Of a DNA stretch of 64,000 nucleotides, positions 58,942-64,000 are shown one piece after another. Both the position numbers and the translations under genes were made by a program. The notes beneath the pieces were generated by a model. It saw nothing but the letters and a program-made list of their open reading frames with translations. It did no database searches and was not told the DNA's origin. Origin of the DNA: Leifsonia sp. C5G2 (lineage in GTDB: Bacteria > Actinomycetota > Actinomycetes > Actinomycetales > Microbacteriaceae); the NCBI RefSeq assembly GCF_013359685.1, contig NZ_JABFMV010000001.1, forward strand, positions 128,858 through 192,857. Reading direction: 5' to 3'. Every line of letters begins with the position of its first letter. Position 1 is the stretch's first letter.

Positions 58942-60417
58942 TCAGTGCTGCAGGTGCAGCGTCTCCGCCGTGGCCGCGAGCACGCGCTCGGCCTCCTCCG
59001 GCCGGTCGTTCAGCGTCGTGCCGACGGTCGGGATCAGCTCCTTCAGCGTCGGCAGCCACGCCGAAAACCGGTCGGGGAAGCAGCGCTTCAGCAGGTCGAC
59101 CATGATCGGCACGGCCGTGGACGCACCGGGCGAGGCGCCGAGCAGACCGGCGATCGAGCCGTCCTCCGCCGCGACCACCTCGGTGCCGAACTGCAGAACG
59201 CCGCCCTTCTTGGCGTCCTTCTTCATCACCTGGACACGCTGGCCGGCGGTGATGAGCTCCCAGTCCTCGCTCTTCGCGGTCGGCATGAACTCCTGCAGCG
59301 CCCGCATCTTCTTGTCGCGGTTGGCGAGCAGCTCACCGACGAGGTACTTGATGAGATCGAAGTTGTCGCGCGCGACCGCGAGCATCGGGCCGATGTTCTT
59401 GGGCCGGATCGAGCCGGGCAGGTCGAACCACGACCCCGTCTTCAGGAACTTCGGGCTGAACCCGGCGTAGGGCCCGAACAGCAGTGACGCCTGGCCGTCG
59501 ACGACACGGGTGTCGAGGTGCGGCACCGACATCGGCGGAGCGCCGACGGCCGCCTTGCCGTAGACCTTCGCCTGGTGCTGGGCGACGAGCTTCGGGTCGG
59601 TGGTGCGCAGGAACTGCCCGGAGATCGGGAACCCGCCGAAGCCGTCGATCTCGGGGATGCCGGACTTCTGCAGCAGGTGCAGCGCGCCGCCGCCCGCGCC
59701 GACGAACACGAACCGTGCGGTGGCGACGTGCGTGGTGTGGCCGACCTCGTGCCGCACCTTCAGCCGCCAGAGGCCGTCCTTGGTGCGCTTGATGCTGCGC
59801 ACGGAGTGGTTGAGCGCGAGCGTCGCTCCGTTCTCGACCAGGTTGTCGATCAGCGCCCGGGTCAGGGCGCCGAAGTCGACGTCGGTTCCGGAGCTCTGGC
59901 GCGTCGCGGCGATGCGCTGCTTGGCGTTGCGCTTCTTCGTCAGCAGCGGCGTCCACTCGCCGATCACCGCGGGGTCTTCGGAGTACTCCATGCCGGCGAA
60001 CAGCGGCTGGTCCTTGAGCGCCTCATACCGCTTGCGGAGGTAGCGGACGTTGTCGCGGCCGCGCACGAAGGTCATGTGCGGGGTCGAGTTGATGAAGGTG
60101 TTCGGCTCGGGCAGGTCTCCCGCGGCGACCAGGCTCGACCAGAACTGCCGGCTCAGCTGGAACTGCTCGTTGATGCTGATCGCCTTGGCCGGGTCGACGG
60201 TGCCGTCGGACGCCTCCGGCATGTAGTTGAGCTCGCACAGGGCGGCGTGGCCGGTGCCCGCGTTGTTCCAGGGGTTCGACGACTCCTGGGCCACTTCGCC
60301 CAGGCGCTCGTAGATCCGGATGCTCCAGTCGGGCTGCACACGCTGGATCATGGCCCCCAGCGTGGCACTCATGATGCCGCCGCCGATGAGGACGACGTCG
60401 ATGGGAGAATTGCTCAC
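58942..60417 (-). CDS. mqo: Malate:quinone oxidoreductase
   Basis: Mqo oxidises malate to oxaloacetate and passes electrons to quinone at the membrane. The 491-residue FAD protein begins with the dinucleotide motif [14 protein letters not shown], followed by [29 protein letters not shown] and [14 protein letters not shown]. The GTG at 60417 is preceded, six bases earlier, by TAGGAT, a good -10, so the transcript is probably leaderless. A 14-base palindrome lies 53 bases upstream of the start. Confidence 0.95.
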   Translation of the reverse strand: MSNSPIDVVLIGGGIMSATLGAMIQRVQPDWSIRIYERLGEVAQESSNPWNNAGTGHAALCELNYMPEASDGTVDPAKAISINEQFQLSRQFWSSLVAAGDLPEPNTFINSTPHMTFVRGRDNVRYLRKRYEALKDQPLFAGMEYSEDPAVIGEWTPLLTKKRNAKQRIAATRQSSGTDVDFGALTRALIDNLVENGATLALNHSVRSIKRTKDGLWRLKVRHEVGHTTHVATARFVFVGAGGGALHLLQKSGIPEIDGFGGFPISGQFLRTTDPKLVAQHQAKVYGKAAVGAPPMSVPHLDTRVVDGQASLLFGPYAGFSPKFLKTGSWFDLPGSIRPKNIGPMLAVARDNFDLIKYLVGELLANRDKKMRALQEFMPTAKSEDWELITAGQRVQVMKKDAKKGGVLQFGTEVVAAEDGSIAGLLGASPGASTAVPIMVDLLKRCFPDRFSAWLPTLKELIPTVGTTLNDRPEEAERVLAATAETLHLQH

Positions 60418-60422
60418 CCGAC

Positions 60423-60428
60423 AATCCT
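60423..60428 (-). promoter_or_regulatory. Candidate -10 of mqo, leaderless start
   Basis: TAGGAT lies about six bases before the mqo GTG. No clear -35 is visible upstream of it. Confidence 0.4.
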
Positions 60429-60469
60429 ATGATGCGCACGCCGGAGCGCCGCCTGATCGCCCCCACATC

Positions 60470-60483
60470 TCTCGATATCGAGA
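60470..60483. promoter_or_regulatory. 14-bp palindrome upstream of mqo
   Basis: TCTCGATATCGAGA is a perfect palindrome. It lies between the end of asd and the mqo promoter, 20 bases from asd. Motifs of this form (ATCTCGATATCGAGAT-like) are typical of MarR-family operators. Confidence 0.5.
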
Positions 60484-60503
60484 CAACTCACGGCGCGAGC
60501 GGG

Positions 60504-62949
<2,446 letters not shown>

Positions 62950-63061
62950 GGACACTCCTGAACTCACGGGCTTCCCATCCTACCGGCCGGGATATGACGG
63001 TTCCCTTATGTGACGGCCGCTGTGGACAGCGGGGGCCCGGTGTGGCAGAAGCGAGGACGCG

Positions 63062-63658
63062 TCAGGAGACCTGGCGGCGGCCCTCGAAGGCGCGGCCCAG
63101 CGTGACCTCGTCGGCGTACTCGAGGTCGCCGCCGACGGGGAGACCGGACGCGAGGCGCGTGACGCGGATGTCGAGCGTGACCAGCAGCCGGCTCAGGTAC
63201 GTGGCGGTCGCCTCGCCCTCCAGGTTCGGGTCGGTCGCGATGATGACCTCCTGGACCGTGCCGTCGGCGAGCCGCTGCATCAGCTGGCGGATGCGCAGGT
63301 CGTCGGGGCCGACGCCGTCGATCGGGCTGATCGCCCCGCCGAGCACGTGGTACAGGCCGCGGAACTCGCGCGTGCGCTCGATCGCGACGACGTCCTTCGC
63401 CTCCTCCACGACGCAGATCAGCGCGGGGTTGCGGCGCGGGTCGCGGCAGATGGAGCAGGTGGCCTCCTCGGAGACGTTGCCGCAGATCTCGCAGAACCGG
63501 ACCTTGTCGCGCACTTCGAGCAGCACCTCGGCGAGACGGGTCACGTCGAACGTCTCGGTCTGCAGGATGTGGAACGCGATGCGCTGCGCCGACTTCGGGC
63601 CGATGCCCGGAAGGCGCCCGAGCTCGTCGATCAGCTCCTGGACGATGCCTTCGTACAC
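63062..63658 (-). CDS. recR: Recombination mediator protein RecR
   Basis: RecR acts with RecF and RecO to load RecA on gapped DNA. The 198-residue protein has the HhH motif [19 protein letters not shown], a four-cysteine zinc finger (Cys56, Cys59, Cys68, Cys71) and a TOPRIM domain ([32 protein letters not shown]). The GTG at 63658 lies three bases after the dnaX stop, so they form one operon. Confidence 0.97.
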   Translation of the reverse strand: MYEGIVQELIDELGRLPGIGPKSAQRIAFHILQTETFDVTRLAEVLLEVRDKVRFCEICGNVSEEATCSICRDPRRNPALICVVEEAKDVVAIERTREFRGLYHVLGGAISPIDGVGPDDLRIRQLMQRLADGTVQEVIIATDPNLEGEATATYLSRLLVTLDIRVTRLASGLPVGGDLEYADEVTLGRAFEGRRQVS

Positions 63659-63661
63659 CGG

Positions 63662-64000
63662 CTACCTCATCCCCGGGGTCGGAGGGGCGGGCTGCTCCTC
63701 GAGGAAGGTGGCGCCGAGGATCTCGCGGACGACCGCCTCGCCGTACCGCTGCGGCTGCTGGAAGGTCGGGGTGCGCGACCCCGAAGCCGGAGCCGACGAC
63801 GGCCGCGCCGAGCGGGCGGGCTCGTCCGCGGCGCGCGGGGAGGCGGAAGACGGCGCCGCCGGGCGGGACGCGGCGTCGCCGGAGGGCGCGGCCGACCAGT
63901 CGCCCGCGGGCTCCTCCGGGACCGGCGGCTCGTAGGGCGGCTCGCTCTCGGGCGGCGGGACGTCGTCGAACGGCGGCTCGTCTGCCTCGGGCGCGGCCGG
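63662..64000 (-). CDS. dnaX: DNA polymerase III subunit gamma/tau, C-terminal part only
   Basis: Only the last 112 residues are inside the window; the 5' part lies beyond 64000. The Pro/Ala/Glu-rich linker (EADEPPFDDVPPPESEPPYE...) runs into RYGEAVVREILGATFLEE, the usual conserved end of actinobacterial DnaX. The ATPase domains are not visible. Identification rests on this end and on recR following immediately. Confidence 0.85.
   Translation of the reverse strand, partial: PAAPEADEPPFDDVPPPESEPPYEPPVPEEPAGDWSAAPSGDAASRPAAPSSASPRAADEPARSARPSSAPASGSRTPTFQQPQRYGEAVVREILGATFLEEQPAPPTPGMR

Overview
The window is high-GC, densely packed actinobacterial chromosome, and most of it is core genome. 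Gene content, codon use and gene order fit a member of the Microbacteriaceae, close to Leifsonia-type genomes. This assignment is an inference from several signs: an FMN riboswitch with ribD-ribE-ribBA-ribH, the order tadA...topA-tmk-holB, acs beside a 6C RNA, ponA followed by a metallophosphoesterase, and dnaX-recR-lysC-asd. I see no insertion sequence, prophage, CRISPR array, plasmid origin or rRNA gene.

Layout. 1-0.6 kb: 3' end of an unrecognised gene with a probable frameshift. 0.7-4.5 kb: riboflavin operon under an FMN riboswitch. 4.5-8.1 kb: DHFR-like reductase, SRPBCC protein, ArsR regulator, small membrane protein and an MHS-type transporter. 8.1-13 kb: ABC-2 exporter (ATPase plus two permeases), divergent from a small HTH gene and a fused ABC exporter. 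13.1-16.5 kb: pckG divergent from a RamB-type regulator. 16.6-21.4 kb: SDR, thiolase, semialdehyde dehydrogenase, Lrp regulator and alpha/beta hydrolase. 21.4-31.2 kb: MMPL transporter, nicotinamidase, PBP4-type carboxypeptidase, DUF2945 protein, a secreted beta-propeller/PKD protein, tRNA-Thr, TetR regulator and a lipoprotein peptidase. 31.2-39.5 kb: holB-tmk-topA and a compact Tad/Flp pilus locus with a 6C RNA upstream. 39.6-46 kb: acs, RidA, a small DUF4177-like protein, ponA, metallophosphoesterase and tRNA-Pro. 46-52.6 kb: FMN reductase/LLM oxidoreductase pair, LAHTG surface protein, DUF4012 protein, ugd and tdk. 52.6-57 kb: a three-gene signalling cassette and a radical SAM gene behind an SOS box. 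57-60.4 kb: ABC-F protein with a structured leader, and mqo. 60.5-64 kb: asd, lysC, recR and the 3' end of dnaX.

How the parts work together. The metabolic genes form coherent modules: riboflavin synthesis, the pckG/RamB gluconeogenic switch with acs and mqo elsewhere in the window, and an acyl-CoA/aldehyde catabolic operon under an Lrp protein. Many adjacent genes overlap by the four bases ATGA or GTGA, which suggests translational coupling. Several promoters place the -10 hexamer 5-7 bases before the start codon, which implies leaderless mRNAs.

The most interesting parts are mostly regulatory: a perfect LexA box in front of a radical SAM gene; the ABC-F leader with a tiny ORF and a hairpin around its ribosome-binding site; a 17-bp repeat placed once before pckG and once before its RamB-type regulator; a family of related long hairpins between convergent genes; a histidine kinase paired with a degenerate kinase-like partner; a TadB-TadC fusion; and an open frame running from the last tad gene into topA.
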